Shown here: positions 1-5,109 of the stretch, piece by piece
Layout of the letters: every line of letters starts with the position of its first letter
Position numbering within the stretch: position 1 is the first letter of the stretch
From: JAWOFN01 sp046497505 [NCBI: bacterium]
Lineage (GTDB): Bacteria; Blakebacterota; Blakebacteria; Blakebacterales
NCBI GenBank assembly: GCA_046497505.1
Contig: JAWOFN010000019.1
Location: forward strand, 1 to 7,607
Direction of reading: 5' to 3'
Length of the DNA stretch: 7,607 bases
The notes under the pieces: model-generated
Told to the model about the DNA's origin: nothing
Database searches by the model: none
What the model saw: the letters and a program-made list of their open reading frames with translations, nothing else
Position numbers and translations under genes: made by a program

Positions 1-1455
1 AGCGAGGCCCAGGAGAACGCCCCCTCGATCATCTTCATCGACGAGATCGATTCCATCGCTCCCAAGCGGGGTGAGGCCACCGGCGAGACCGAGCGCCGGG
101 TCGTGGCCCAGCTCCTCTCGCTCATGGACGGGCTGGAGCCGCGGCAGAACGTGGTGGTGATCGGGGCCACCAACCGGGTAGACGCCCTGGACGAGGCGAT
201 CCGGCGCCCCGGCCGGTTCGACCGGGAGATCGTCATCGGGGTCCCCGACCTCGACGGACGCCGTGAGATCCTGGGGATCCACACCCGGGGCATGCCCCTG
301 GAGGAGGAGGTGGACCTGAAGGCCCTGGCCCGGACCACCTACGGCTTCGTGGGCGCGGACCTGGCCAGTCTCACCCGAGAGGCGGCCATCGAGGCGCTGC
401 GCCGGACCCTGCCCAGCATGGACCTGGAGGAGGAGGAACTCCCAGCGGACATCCTGGACGACCTGGTGGTGACCCAGGAGGACTTCGGGAACGCCATGCG
501 GCGGATCCAGCCCTCCGCCCTAAGGGAGATCATGATCCAGGTCCCCACCGTGCGCTGGGACGACGTGGGCGGCCTCGCCGGGGTGAAGCAGTCCCTCCGG
601 GAGACGGTGGAGCTGCCCCTCAAGGACCCCGAGGCGTTCCGGCGGGTGGGCATCCGTCCCGCCAAGGGATTCCTGCTCTACGGGCCGCCGGGAACGGGTA
701 AGACCCTGCTGGCCAAGGCGGTGGCCCGGGAGGCGGAGGCGAACTTCATCGCCACCCGCTCCAGCGAGCTGCTGAGCAAGTGGTACGGCGAGTCGGAGAA
801 GCAGATCGCCAAGCTCTTCAAGCGGGCCCGCCAGGTGGCACCCACGGTCGTCTTCTTCGACGAGCTGGACTCCCTGGCTCCCCGGCGGGGCGGGGGGATC
901 GGCGAGCCGGCGGTGACCGAGCGGGTGGTGAACACCCTGCTGGCCGAGCTGGACGGTCTGGAGGAACTGCAGGGCGTCGTGGTCATCGGAGCGACGAACC
1001 GACCCACCCTCCTGGATCCGGCCCTGCTCCGTCCGGGCCGCTTCGACGAACTGGTCTACGTGCCGGTCCCGGACGAGGAGGGACGGGTCAAGATCCTCGA
1101 GATCCACACCGAGGAGATGAGCCTGGCAGCGGACGTGGACCTGTCGGATATCGCCGCCCGGACCCAGGGCTACACCGGCGCCGACCTGGAGAACCTGGCA
1201 CGACGGGCGGGCCTGGGTGCCCTCAGGGAGGACCGTGCTGCCGAGGAGGTCCCCATGCGCTTCTTCGAGAAGGCGCTGGAGGAGACAGGCGCCTCGGTCA
1301 CCGAGGAGATGGAGGAGGAGTACAAGCGCATCGCGGAGCGACTGAAGCGGGAGAGCCCCGGCGAGCGCAGGCGGATCGGCTTCAACGTGGATGAGGCGGA
1401 GGGCGGCGGTGAGCCCTCCCGGCCCGGCCGCGAGACCGAAGAGGTGGAGGCCTGA
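1..1455 (+). CDS. CDC48/VAT-like tandem AAA+ ATPase, C-terminal part (5' end outside window)
   Basis: The reading frame is open from base 1, so this is the last 484 residues of a longer protein. In window numbering, residues 10-17 are the first AAA domain's Walker B (IIFIDEID). Its sensor 1 is N58 in GATNR and its arginine fingers are R69 and R72 in RRPGRF. A linker with the typical PSALRE and WDDVGGL motifs leads to the second AAA domain. That domain has Walker A GPPGTGKT (228-235, K234), an aromatic pore loop KWYGES (W261, Y262), Walker B VVFFDE (283-288), sensor 1 N333 and arginine fingers R344 and R347. Both ATPase sites look complete where visible. The last 60 or so residues are highly charged. 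The N-terminal substrate domain and D1 Walker A lie outside the window. Family knowledge: hexameric cytosolic unfoldases that thread proteins through a central pore. The substrate here is unknown. The gene ends 6 bases before the glycosylase start and contains that gene's Shine-Dalgarno, which suggests an operon. Confidence 0.95.
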   Translation, partial: SEAQENAPSIIFIDEIDSIAPKRGEATGETERRVVAQLLSLMDGLEPRQNVVVIGATNRVDALDEAIRRPGRFDREIVIGVPDLDGRREILGIHTRGMPLEEEVDLKALARTTYGFVGADLASLTREAAIEALRRTLPSMDLEEEELPADILDDLVVTQEDFGNAMRRIQPSALREIMIQVPTVRWDDVGGLAGVKQSLRETVELPLKDPEAFRRVGIRPAKGFLLYGPPGTGKTLLAKAVAREAEANFIATRSSELLSKWYGESEKQIAKLFKRARQVAPTVVFFDELDSLAPRRGGGIGEPAVTERVVNTLLAELDGLEELQGVVVIGATNRPTLLDPALLRPGRFDELVYVPVPDEEGRVKILEIHTEEMSLAADVDLSDIAARTQGYTGADLENLARRAGLGALREDRAAEEVPMRFFEKALEETGASVTEEMEEEYKRIAERLKRESPGERRRIGFNVDEAEGGGEPSRPGRETEEVEA

Positions 1456-1461
1456 GACGCC

Positions 1462-2253
1462 GTGCCGGAACTCCCCGACGTCGAGACCTTCAAGCGCTAC
1501 ATCCAGAGCACCTCCCTCCACCAGCCCATCCAGCGGGTGGAGTCCCTGGAGGCCCGGCTGGTGAAGAACACCAGCCGGCCGGCCCTTTGCCGTGCCCTCA
1601 TGGACCGCTCCCTGGAGGAGCCCCGCCGTCATGGGAAGTACCTCTTCCTGCGCACCGACGGCGACCCGATCCTGCTCCTCCACTTCGGGATGACCGGCCG
1701 TCCCCACTATTACCGGGACCCGGAGCAGGAGCCGGACTACCCCGTCCTCTACCTGGTCTTCGAGAACGGTTACCGCCTGGCCTATTCCGCTCCCCGGAAG
1801 CTGGGTGAGATCCGTCTGCTGAAGGACATCGGCGCCTTCATCCGCCAGAAGGGGCTGGGACCAGACCCCATCGCCGACGACATGACCGAGGAGGATTTCC
1901 GCGGCCGGCTGGAAGGAAGACGCGGGACCGTGAAGGGAGCACTCATGGACCAGTCATGCATAGCGGGGATCGGGAACGAGTATTCCAACGAGATCCTCTT
2001 CCAGATGCGGCTGCACCCGAAGGCGGATATGAGAGCGCTGGATGTGGGGGACCGGGAGGACCTCTATCTCACCACCCTGGGGGTGCTCCGCACCGCCATC
2101 GACGCGGGAGCCGAGAAGGTGCGTTTTCCCGATTCCTACTTGCTGAAGCATCAGTTCGGGGACGGGAAGTGCCCCGGGTGCGGAGGGGAGATCCAGCGGA
2201 TGGAGGTGCTCGGACGGGGCACCTACTGGTGTCCCTCCTGCCAGGAGGCCTGA
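1462..2253 (+). CDS. Fpg/Nei family DNA glycosylase (formamidopyrimidine-DNA glycosylase type)
   Basis: This base-excision-repair enzyme family removes oxidised bases such as 8-oxoguanine and cuts the abasic site. The 263-residue length fits. The GTG start is fixed by the N-terminus MPELPDVE, because the mature N-terminal proline (P2) is the Schiff-base nucleophile and E3 is the catalytic acid. K59 in HGKYL matches E. coli Fpg Lys57. M77 in HFGMTG matches the void-filling Met73. The helix-two-turn-helix is at about 163-174 (AGIGNEY, N172). A C-terminal zinc finger has C237, C240, C257 and C260, with R252 matching Arg258. One oddity is the loop that reads DPRRFG in E. coli Fpg, here APRKLG (110-115). 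The base-intercalating Phe110 position is therefore Leu and the Asp is Ala, so substrate preference may differ from classical MutM. GGAGG at 1446-1450 lies 11 bases upstream inside the ATPase gene, so translation is probably coupled. The symbol is left blank because mutM versus a divergent Fpg/Nei subgroup is unresolved. Confidence 0.94.
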   Translation: MPELPDVETFKRYIQSTSLHQPIQRVESLEARLVKNTSRPALCRALMDRSLEEPRRHGKYLFLRTDGDPILLLHFGMTGRPHYYRDPEQEPDYPVLYLVFENGYRLAYSAPRKLGEIRLLKDIGAFIRQKGLGPDPIADDMTEEDFRGRLEGRRGTVKGALMDQSCIAGIGNEYSNEILFQMRLHPKADMRALDVGDREDLYLTTLGVLRTAIDAGAEKVRFPDSYLLKHQFGDGKCPGCGGEIQRMEVLGRGTYWCPSCQEA

Positions 2254-2285
2254 GTTGAGAACAGAGGCTGCATCCGACCCAACAC

Positions 2286-2290
2286 GGAGG
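2286..2290 (+). promoter_or_regulatory. Shine-Dalgarno deciding the start of the DUF77 gene
   Basis: GGAGG here sits 10 bases before ATG 2301 but only 1 base before the in-frame GTG at 2292, so the ATG is preferred. The following bases GGTGATC (2291-2297) also match the complement of a typical 16S rRNA 3' end. That makes the site extended and unusually close to the start codon. Confidence 0.6.
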
Positions 2291-2300
2291 GGTGATCTTG

Positions 2301-2579
2301 ATGAAAGCGACCGCGGATATCCAGATCGTGGTGATCGGGGAAGGCGTCTCGGTACGTGACCAGGTGGAGGAGGCCGTGGCGGCCATCGAGGCCTCGGGCC
2401 TGGAGTACACCGTCCACGGCTGGGGGACCAACGTGGAGGGAGAGGTCCGGGAGGTCCTGGATCTGGTGGAGAACCTCCACACCGCCCTCCATCAGAAGGG
2501 CGCGGTCCGTCTCAACACCTATCTGAAACTGGGCACCCGGACGGACAAGGACTCCACGCTGGAGGGGAAGGAACTGTAG
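2301..2579 (+). CDS. MTH1187/DUF77 (UPF0045) family thiamine-binding protein
   Basis: This is a 92-residue protein starting MKATADIQIVVIGEG. The hallmark of the family is the middle segment YTVHGWGTNVEGE (about 37-49). It follows a first beta strand and a helix (VRDQVEEAVAAIEASG), and precedes a second helix rich in Val, Leu and Glu and a final strand RLNTYLKLGTR. This is the beta-alpha-beta ferredoxin-like layout of the family, whose members form tetramers. Some bind thiamine-type ligands, and others are linked to thiamine or hydroxymethylpyrimidine salvage by gene context. No thiamine genes are visible nearby, so the physiological role is not shown here. A GTG at 2292 would add three residues but is too close to the ribosome site. 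The gene lies 47 bases after the glycosylase and could be read from the same transcript. It ends 20 bases from the oppositely oriented cNMP-domain gene. Confidence 0.87.
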   Translation: MKATADIQIVVIGEGVSVRDQVEEAVAAIEASGLEYTVHGWGTNVEGEVREVLDLVENLHTALHQKGAVRLNTYLKLGTRTDKDSTLEGKEL

Positions 2580-2599
2580 TCGGGAGGCCGGCCTGAGCT

Positions 2600-3043
2600 C
2601 TACCAGCGGGTGGCGATCATGACGTGGGCGCCCTGGAGACGCCGGCTGACCGAACGGGCCACCGCCTGCATGAGGTGATAGCCGAAACGGTGATCCTCTT
2701 CGCACAGGTCCACGAAATCCCGACCTTCGAAGACCGCGGTCTCGGCGTGCCCCCTGGCCACCGCCGAGGCGGTGGTCCGGTGCGGCTTCACGACCGCTGA
2801 CCACTGGATCAGGTCCCCTTCCCCCACCGTGTCCACCACCCGGGCCCGGCCCTCCACTTCCATCACGATGTCCACCTCCCCCTTCATCACCACATGGAGC
2901 TCGCTGGCCTCGGTGTCCGCCTCGAAGAGGGTCTCCCCGGGAGCATAGGTGTGCATACGCCCGATCTGGGCCAGCCGGATCAGGCTCTCGCGGTCCGCCC
3001 CTGCGAAGCAGGGGTATCTCCGCAGCTTCTCCACGGGGATCAT
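2600..3043 (-). CDS. Single-domain cyclic nucleotide-binding (Crp-type cNMP) protein, no DNA-binding domain
   Basis: This 147-residue protein is essentially one CAP_ED/cNMP-binding beta-roll. An N-terminal helix (PVEKLRRYPCFAGADRESL) is followed by YAPGETLFEADTEASELHVVMKGEVDI (33-59), the classic jelly-roll signature. A strand and the cassette region GEGDLIQWSAVVKPHRTTASAVA (74-96) come next. Helix FGYHLMQAVARSVSRRLQ closes the domain. It ends where Crp/FNR regulators would begin a helix-turn-helix, so it should not bind DNA itself. In canonical cAMP binders the cassette has Gly-Glu and later Arg-Ser/Thr. Here the Arg-Thr survives (R89, T90) but Q80-W81 occupies the Gly-Glu position, so ordinary cyclic-nucleotide binding is doubtful. 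ATG 3043 has GGGAGG at 3056-3051 in good position (7-base spacing). No partner gene on its strand is visible. Its likely role is a sensor or partner subunit, and this is inference. Confidence 0.88.
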   Translation of the reverse strand: MIPVEKLRRYPCFAGADRESLIRLAQIGRMHTYAPGETLFEADTEASELHVVMKGEVDIVMEVEGRARVVDTVGEGDLIQWSAVVKPHRTTASAVARGHAETAVFEGRDFVDLCEEDHRFGYHLMQAVARSVSRRLQGAHVMIATRW

Positions 3044-3050
3044 GGAGGGA

Positions 3051-3066
3051 CCTCCCGATCGGGAGG
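3051..3066. repeat. Perfect 16-base palindrome over the Shine-Dalgarno of the cNMP gene
   Basis: CCTCCCGATCGGGAGG reads identically on both strands. On the minus strand its last six bases, GGGAGG, are the ribosome-binding site of the gene starting at 3043. In RNA, CCTCCC could pair with GGGAGG, although a central loop must open for a real hairpin. It could hide the ribosome site or serve as a DNA operator in the 5' leader. The sequence shows the symmetry. The regulatory role is inference. Confidence 0.5.
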
Positions 3067-3083
3067 GTGGGGCAGGCAGGCCG

Positions 3084-3103
3084 GATGAGAGGACCTCCTC
3101 ATC
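3084..3103. repeat. Inverted repeat GATGAG-N8-CTCATC at the predicted transcription start
   Basis: Two six-base arms (3084-3089 and 3098-3103) flank an eight-base spacer. The repeat overlaps the proposed -10 element (3106-3101) of the minus-strand promoter and spans its likely start site, a typical place for a repressor operator. Chance occurrence is possible in a short GC-rich region. Confidence 0.35.
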
Positions 3104-3129
3104 CTATCGCGCGGGGCCCTCGTTGTCAC
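3101..3129 (-). promoter_or_regulatory. Predicted sigma70-type promoter for the cNMP-domain gene
   Basis: On the minus strand GTGACA (3129-3124, five of six matches to TTGACA) is followed after exactly 17 bases by TAGGAT (3106-3101, four of six matches to TATAAT). Transcription would begin near 3094, giving a leader of about 50 bases that carries the 16-base palindrome. This is the best promoter-like pair I found in the window, although sigma specificity in this organism is unknown. Confidence 0.5.
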
Positions 3130-3141
3130 ATCCATTCACAT
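3126..3141. repeat. 10-base-period direct repeat TCACAT-CCAT-TCACAT
   Basis: TCACAT occurs at 3126-3131 and 3136-3141, one helical turn apart. On the minus strand this reads ATGTGA twice, resembling Crp/FNR-type half-sites but in direct rather than inverted order. The second copy runs into the palindrome CACATGTG (3137-3144). The repeat overlaps the -35 of the predicted minus-strand promoter, so a bound factor would affect that promoter. Its role is inferred. Confidence 0.4.
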
Positions 3142-3143
3142 GT

Positions 3144-3187
3144 GGCGGGCCCCCCCGCCCCCCTGGCTGCGGCAGCGCAGTTCCAGG
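3144..3187. other. Two adjacent GC-rich hairpins in the divergent intergenic region
   Basis: Hairpin 1 has GGCGGG (3144-3149) pairing with CCCGCC (3154-3159) around a four-base loop. Hairpin 2 has CCTGG-CTGCG (3162-3171) pairing with CGCAG (3176-3180) and CCAGG (3183-3187), giving ten base pairs around a GCAG loop with a two-base TT bulge. No T-run follows on either strand, so they are not classical terminators. They could be part of a structured RNA or leader, or a protein-binding structure. Nothing else in 3188-3250 looks coding. Confidence 0.45.
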
Positions 3188-3252
3188 ACGCCGGTGCCCA
3201 CGATCAGATCCTTGACGTCCCGGGCGGCGGTCCTCCGCGGAAGAGCTGGATG

Positions 3253-3281
3253 TGGATTCTCTGCCGGGGACCCGCTATGCT
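3253..3281 (+). promoter_or_regulatory. Weak candidate promoter for the SRPBCC gene
   Basis: TATGCT (3276-3281, four of six matches to TATAAT) lies 17 bases after TGGATT (3253-3258, only three of six matches to TTGACA). A start near 3288 would leave about 40 bases of leader before ATG 3327. The spacing is right but the -35 is poor, so this is tentative. Confidence 0.28.
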
Positions 3282-3326
3282 GGACAGCCGGCAGACGGTC
3301 CACACCCCAACCCCGGCGGTACGGTG

Positions 3327-3809
3327 ATGAGTGAGAAGGAACTGAGCAGTACGACCCGGATCGAGCGGTCCGCCACCATCGAGGTCAACGCCCCCCCGGA
3401 CGAGGCCTTCCCCCTCTTCACCCCCCTGGGGGAGGGACTCTGGTCGGAGGACTGGGACCCGGTCTTCCGCCACCCCGAGGAGGCGGAACTCGAGGACCGT
3501 GCGGTGTTCACGACCCCCGACGGTCCCGGTGGGGACCGGGTGTGGACGATCCTGAAGTACCGGCCGGGGAAGCACCGGATCTCCTACCTGTGCATCACGC
3601 CTGGCCTGCTGCACTCCTGGATCGACATCAGCTGTGAGGGGACCGGCATGGGGACATCGAAGGTGGAGGTCGCCTACACCGACACCGCCCTCTCCGAGAA
3701 GGGACAGGCGTACATCGAGCGGGACTCGGAGGAGGCATTCACCAGCCGGATCGGTCACTGGGAGCACGCCATCAACCGGTACCTGCGCTCGGGAGGCAGC
3801 CGCACCTGA
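3327..3809 (+). CDS. SRPBCC (START/Bet v1-like) family protein
   Basis: This is a 160-residue protein of the helix-grip fold that encloses a hydrophobic ligand cavity. It opens with a first beta strand (RIERSATIEVNAP, about 11-23). Helix DEAFPLFTPLGEGLW then leads to a tryptophan-rich WSEDWDPVF segment (39-47), a combination common in small polyketide-cyclase/activator-like SRPBCC proteins. The central strands include AVFTTPD, RVWTILKYRPGKHRISYLCITPG and HSWIDISCEG. A long C-terminal helix (about 125-153, SEEAFTSRIGHWEHAINRYL) closes the cavity. The ligand cannot be read from sequence. ATG 3327 is preferred over ATG 3252 because the 25-residue extension is Pro/Gly-rich and unlike the fold, and GGCGG at 3315-3319 sits 7 bases upstream of 3327. 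There is no signal peptide, so the protein is probably cytosolic. Its gene is divergent from the cNMP gene, and the molybdenum-carrier-like gene follows after 117 bases. Confidence 0.85.
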   Translation: MSEKELSSTTRIERSATIEVNAPPDEAFPLFTPLGEGLWSEDWDPVFRHPEEAELEDRAVFTTPDGPGGDRVWTILKYRPGKHRISYLCITPGLLHSWIDISCEGTGMGTSKVEVAYTDTALSEKGQAYIERDSEEAFTSRIGHWEHAINRYLRSGGSRT

Positions 3810-3833
3810 CCGCCCGTCTGCCCCCTCATCCCG

Positions 3834-3846
3834 AACCGGCCCGGTT
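3834..3846 (+). terminator. Possible weak hairpin terminator after the SRPBCC gene
   Basis: AACCG (3834-3838) and CGGTT (3842-3846) form a five-pair stem around a GCC loop, with only TCTCC following. A second short stem, TCCGA/TCGGA, lies at 3849-3867. The T-run is too short for a confident intrinsic terminator, so the transcript may continue into the next gene. Confidence 0.25.
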
Positions 3847-3926
3847 TCTCCGACACGGTCGTTCGGACGGGGGAGGTGTGCCGGCAACGTCACCGTCTAT
3901 CGCTTCTCGACCACAGGACCATGACT

Positions 3927-4412
3927 ATGGCAGTGAAGAAGATCGTCACCGGAGGACAGACGGGCGTGGACCGCGCCGCCCTGGATGCGGCAGAGGGACT
4001 CGGCCTGGAACGGGGGGGGTGGTGCCCTGCGGGCCGGAGGGCCCAGGATGGGGAGATCCCGGAGGGGTATCCGCTGGAGGAGACCCCCTCCCGGGAGTAC
4101 GAGCAGCGCACGGAGTGGAACGTCAGGGACTCCGACGCCACGCTGATCCTGAACCGGGGCCCCCTTGACGGCGGGACCCTCTACACGGTGAACATCGCCC
4201 GGGAGATGGGGCGTCCCCACCTGATCGTCCAGCTCGAGGAGATGGACGGGGAGGAGAGGGAGCGGGCGGGACAGGCCCGTGTCCGGAGGTGGCTGGAGGA
4301 CGAAGAGGTGGAGGTGCTCAACGTGGCCGGGCCCCGGGAGCAGAAGCGGCCGGGCATCTACGAGGAGGCTGCCGCCCTCCTGCGGGTCCTCTTCGCCCCG
4401 CCGGAGCGCTGA
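3927..4412 (+). CDS. Putative molybdenum carrier / SLOG (YpsA-like) family protein
   Basis: This 161-residue Rossmann-like protein has several signatures of the putative molybdenum-carrier family. The first is GGQTGVD at 9-15 followed by RAALDAA. WCPAGRRAQDG (32-42), EGYPLEETPSREYEQRTEWNVRDSD (46-70) and NVAGPRE near 132-138 follow. The fold is related to DprA/LOG/YpsA proteins that bind nucleotides or nucleotide-like ligands. The molybdenum name derives from structural similarity to the algal Moco carrier and is not proof of function. No Moco biosynthesis genes are in the window. ATG 3927 is chosen because AGGA (3915-3918) is 8 bases upstream. ATG 3921 has only 2 bases of spacing, and the further-upstream ATG 3876 adds residues unlike the family. 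The stop is one base before the TTG start of the membrane protein, whose ribosome site lies inside this gene. The two are very probably co-translated. Confidence 0.85.
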   Translation: MAVKKIVTGGQTGVDRAALDAAEGLGLERGGWCPAGRRAQDGEIPEGYPLEETPSREYEQRTEWNVRDSDATLILNRGPLDGGTLYTVNIAREMGRPHLIVQLEEMDGEERERAGQARVRRWLEDEEVEVLNVAGPREQKRPGIYEEAAALLRVLFAPPER

Positions 4413-4413
4413 G

Positions 4414-4998
4414 TTGGACCGGGCGTTCCGGGGGGTGCTGGCCGCGGTCCTGCTCCTGACCGCCGCGGTGGTCCCGGCGGCCCTCCTCACCGACAGGCCG
4501 ATCTGGGCAGTGGATGCGGTCGTGCTGGGGACGGCCTACTATCTCGTCTACCGCCTCCGCCGCACCCTGGTCCTGACCCCGGTGCTCTTCGCCATGCTGG
4601 GCCTTCTCGTGCTGGCCCACTGCTGGTCGGTGCTGGGGATGTTCGGGATGAGCTTCTTCGGCCTGGAGTGGGACACCTACATCCATACCTACAGCAACTT
4701 CGTGGTGGGCCTGATGGCGTACCGCTACATGGGGAAGTTCGAGACGGGGGGCCTCGAACGCCTCGTCGCCGCGTTCCTGCTGGTGCTGGGCGTGGGCCTG
4801 ACCAACGAGCTGGTGGAGTTCGTCGGCTACCGCATCGGGGGGGAGGGGGAGGGGCTCTTCCTCCTGGGTCCCGGCGACATCGGGGCCACCAACGCCTTCG
4901 AGAACCTCATGACCGATTTCCTGTACGATACCCTGGGAGCGCTGGCCGGTCTCGCAGCGGGCTTCGCCGCCTGGCGGGACCAGGCCCCCGGCCTGTAG
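4414..4998 (+). CDS. Multi-pass integral membrane protein, YjdF/DUF2238-like
   Basis: The 194-residue protein starts at TTG 4414, with GGAG at 4403-4406 seven bases upstream and the previous stop one base away. An in-frame ATG at 4279 would overlap most of the end of the preceding gene and is rejected. Hydrophobic spans are at about 5-25, 30-46, 52-82 (one or two passes), 92-107, 114-139 and 167-187, giving some six helices. Conserved-looking polar residues lie in or beside the membrane: D87 and H91 (DTYIH), N95, N131-E132 and E135 (TNELVEF), and N164, D168 and D172 (ENLMTDFLYDTLGAL). The order H/D, then E-x-x-E, then D-x-x-x-D-T near the C-terminus recalls YjdF/DUF2238 membrane proteins, whose function is unknown. 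The family call is from memory of the motif order. The membrane location is firmer. Tight coupling to the SLOG-like gene suggests a shared role. Confidence 0.8.
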   Translation: MDRAFRGVLAAVLLLTAAVVPAALLTDRPIWAVDAVVLGTAYYLVYRLRRTLVLTPVLFAMLGLLVLAHCWSVLGMFGMSFFGLEWDTYIHTYSNFVVGLMAYRYMGKFETGGLERLVAAFLLVLGVGLTNELVEFVGYRIGGEGEGLFLLGPGDIGATNAFENLMTDFLYDTLGALAGLAAGFAAWRDQAPGL

Positions 4999-5109
4999 CC
5001 CGGCACCCGGAACTGCCCGGTGATGGAGTGCACACCGAAGGTGCCCACGTCCACCGGCCGCAGATCGTACGGCTGCCGGACAGGACCTGCCGCTCGGCCT
5101 CGCCCCGGT
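4999..5109. other. Convergent intergenic gap with short alternative stems
   Basis: The 111 bases between the stops of the membrane protein gene and rpiB hold no convincing gene. Three overlapping pairings are possible: CCGGTG (5017-5022) with CACCGG (5052-5057), CGGTG (5018-5022) with CACCG (5033-5037), and CACC (5033-5036) with GGTG (5040-5043) around GAA. None is followed by a T-run on either strand, so termination of the two converging transcripts is not explained by a classical intrinsic terminator. Confidence 0.4.

Noticed and set aside
520-1707. A 395-codon minus-strand frame opposite the ATPase and glycosylase.
   Set aside because: It is low-complexity and spans the junction of two well-supported plus-strand genes, so it is an antisense shadow.
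2585-2594. Palindrome AGGCCGGCCT between the convergent DUF77 and cNMP genes as a terminator.
   Set aside because: The stem is very short with no loop room and no T-run on either strand, and the gap is only 20 bases. This is insufficient for a terminator call.
3126-3141. A classical Crp operator (TGTGA-N6-TCACA).
   Set aside because: The half-sites are in direct orientation with a 10-base period, not inverted with a six-base spacer, so it is only described as a direct repeat.
3252-3326. Upstream ATG 3252 as the SRPBCC start.
   Set aside because: It adds a Pro/Gly-rich stretch not typical of the fold and would consume the weak promoter region. ATG 3327 has a spaced ribosome site and leads directly to the first beta strand.
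4279-4413. Upstream ATG 4279 as the membrane protein start.
   Set aside because: It would overlap the preceding gene by 134 bases and add an Arg/Trp-rich non-hydrophobic segment. TTG 4414 has a ribosome site and abuts the previous stop.
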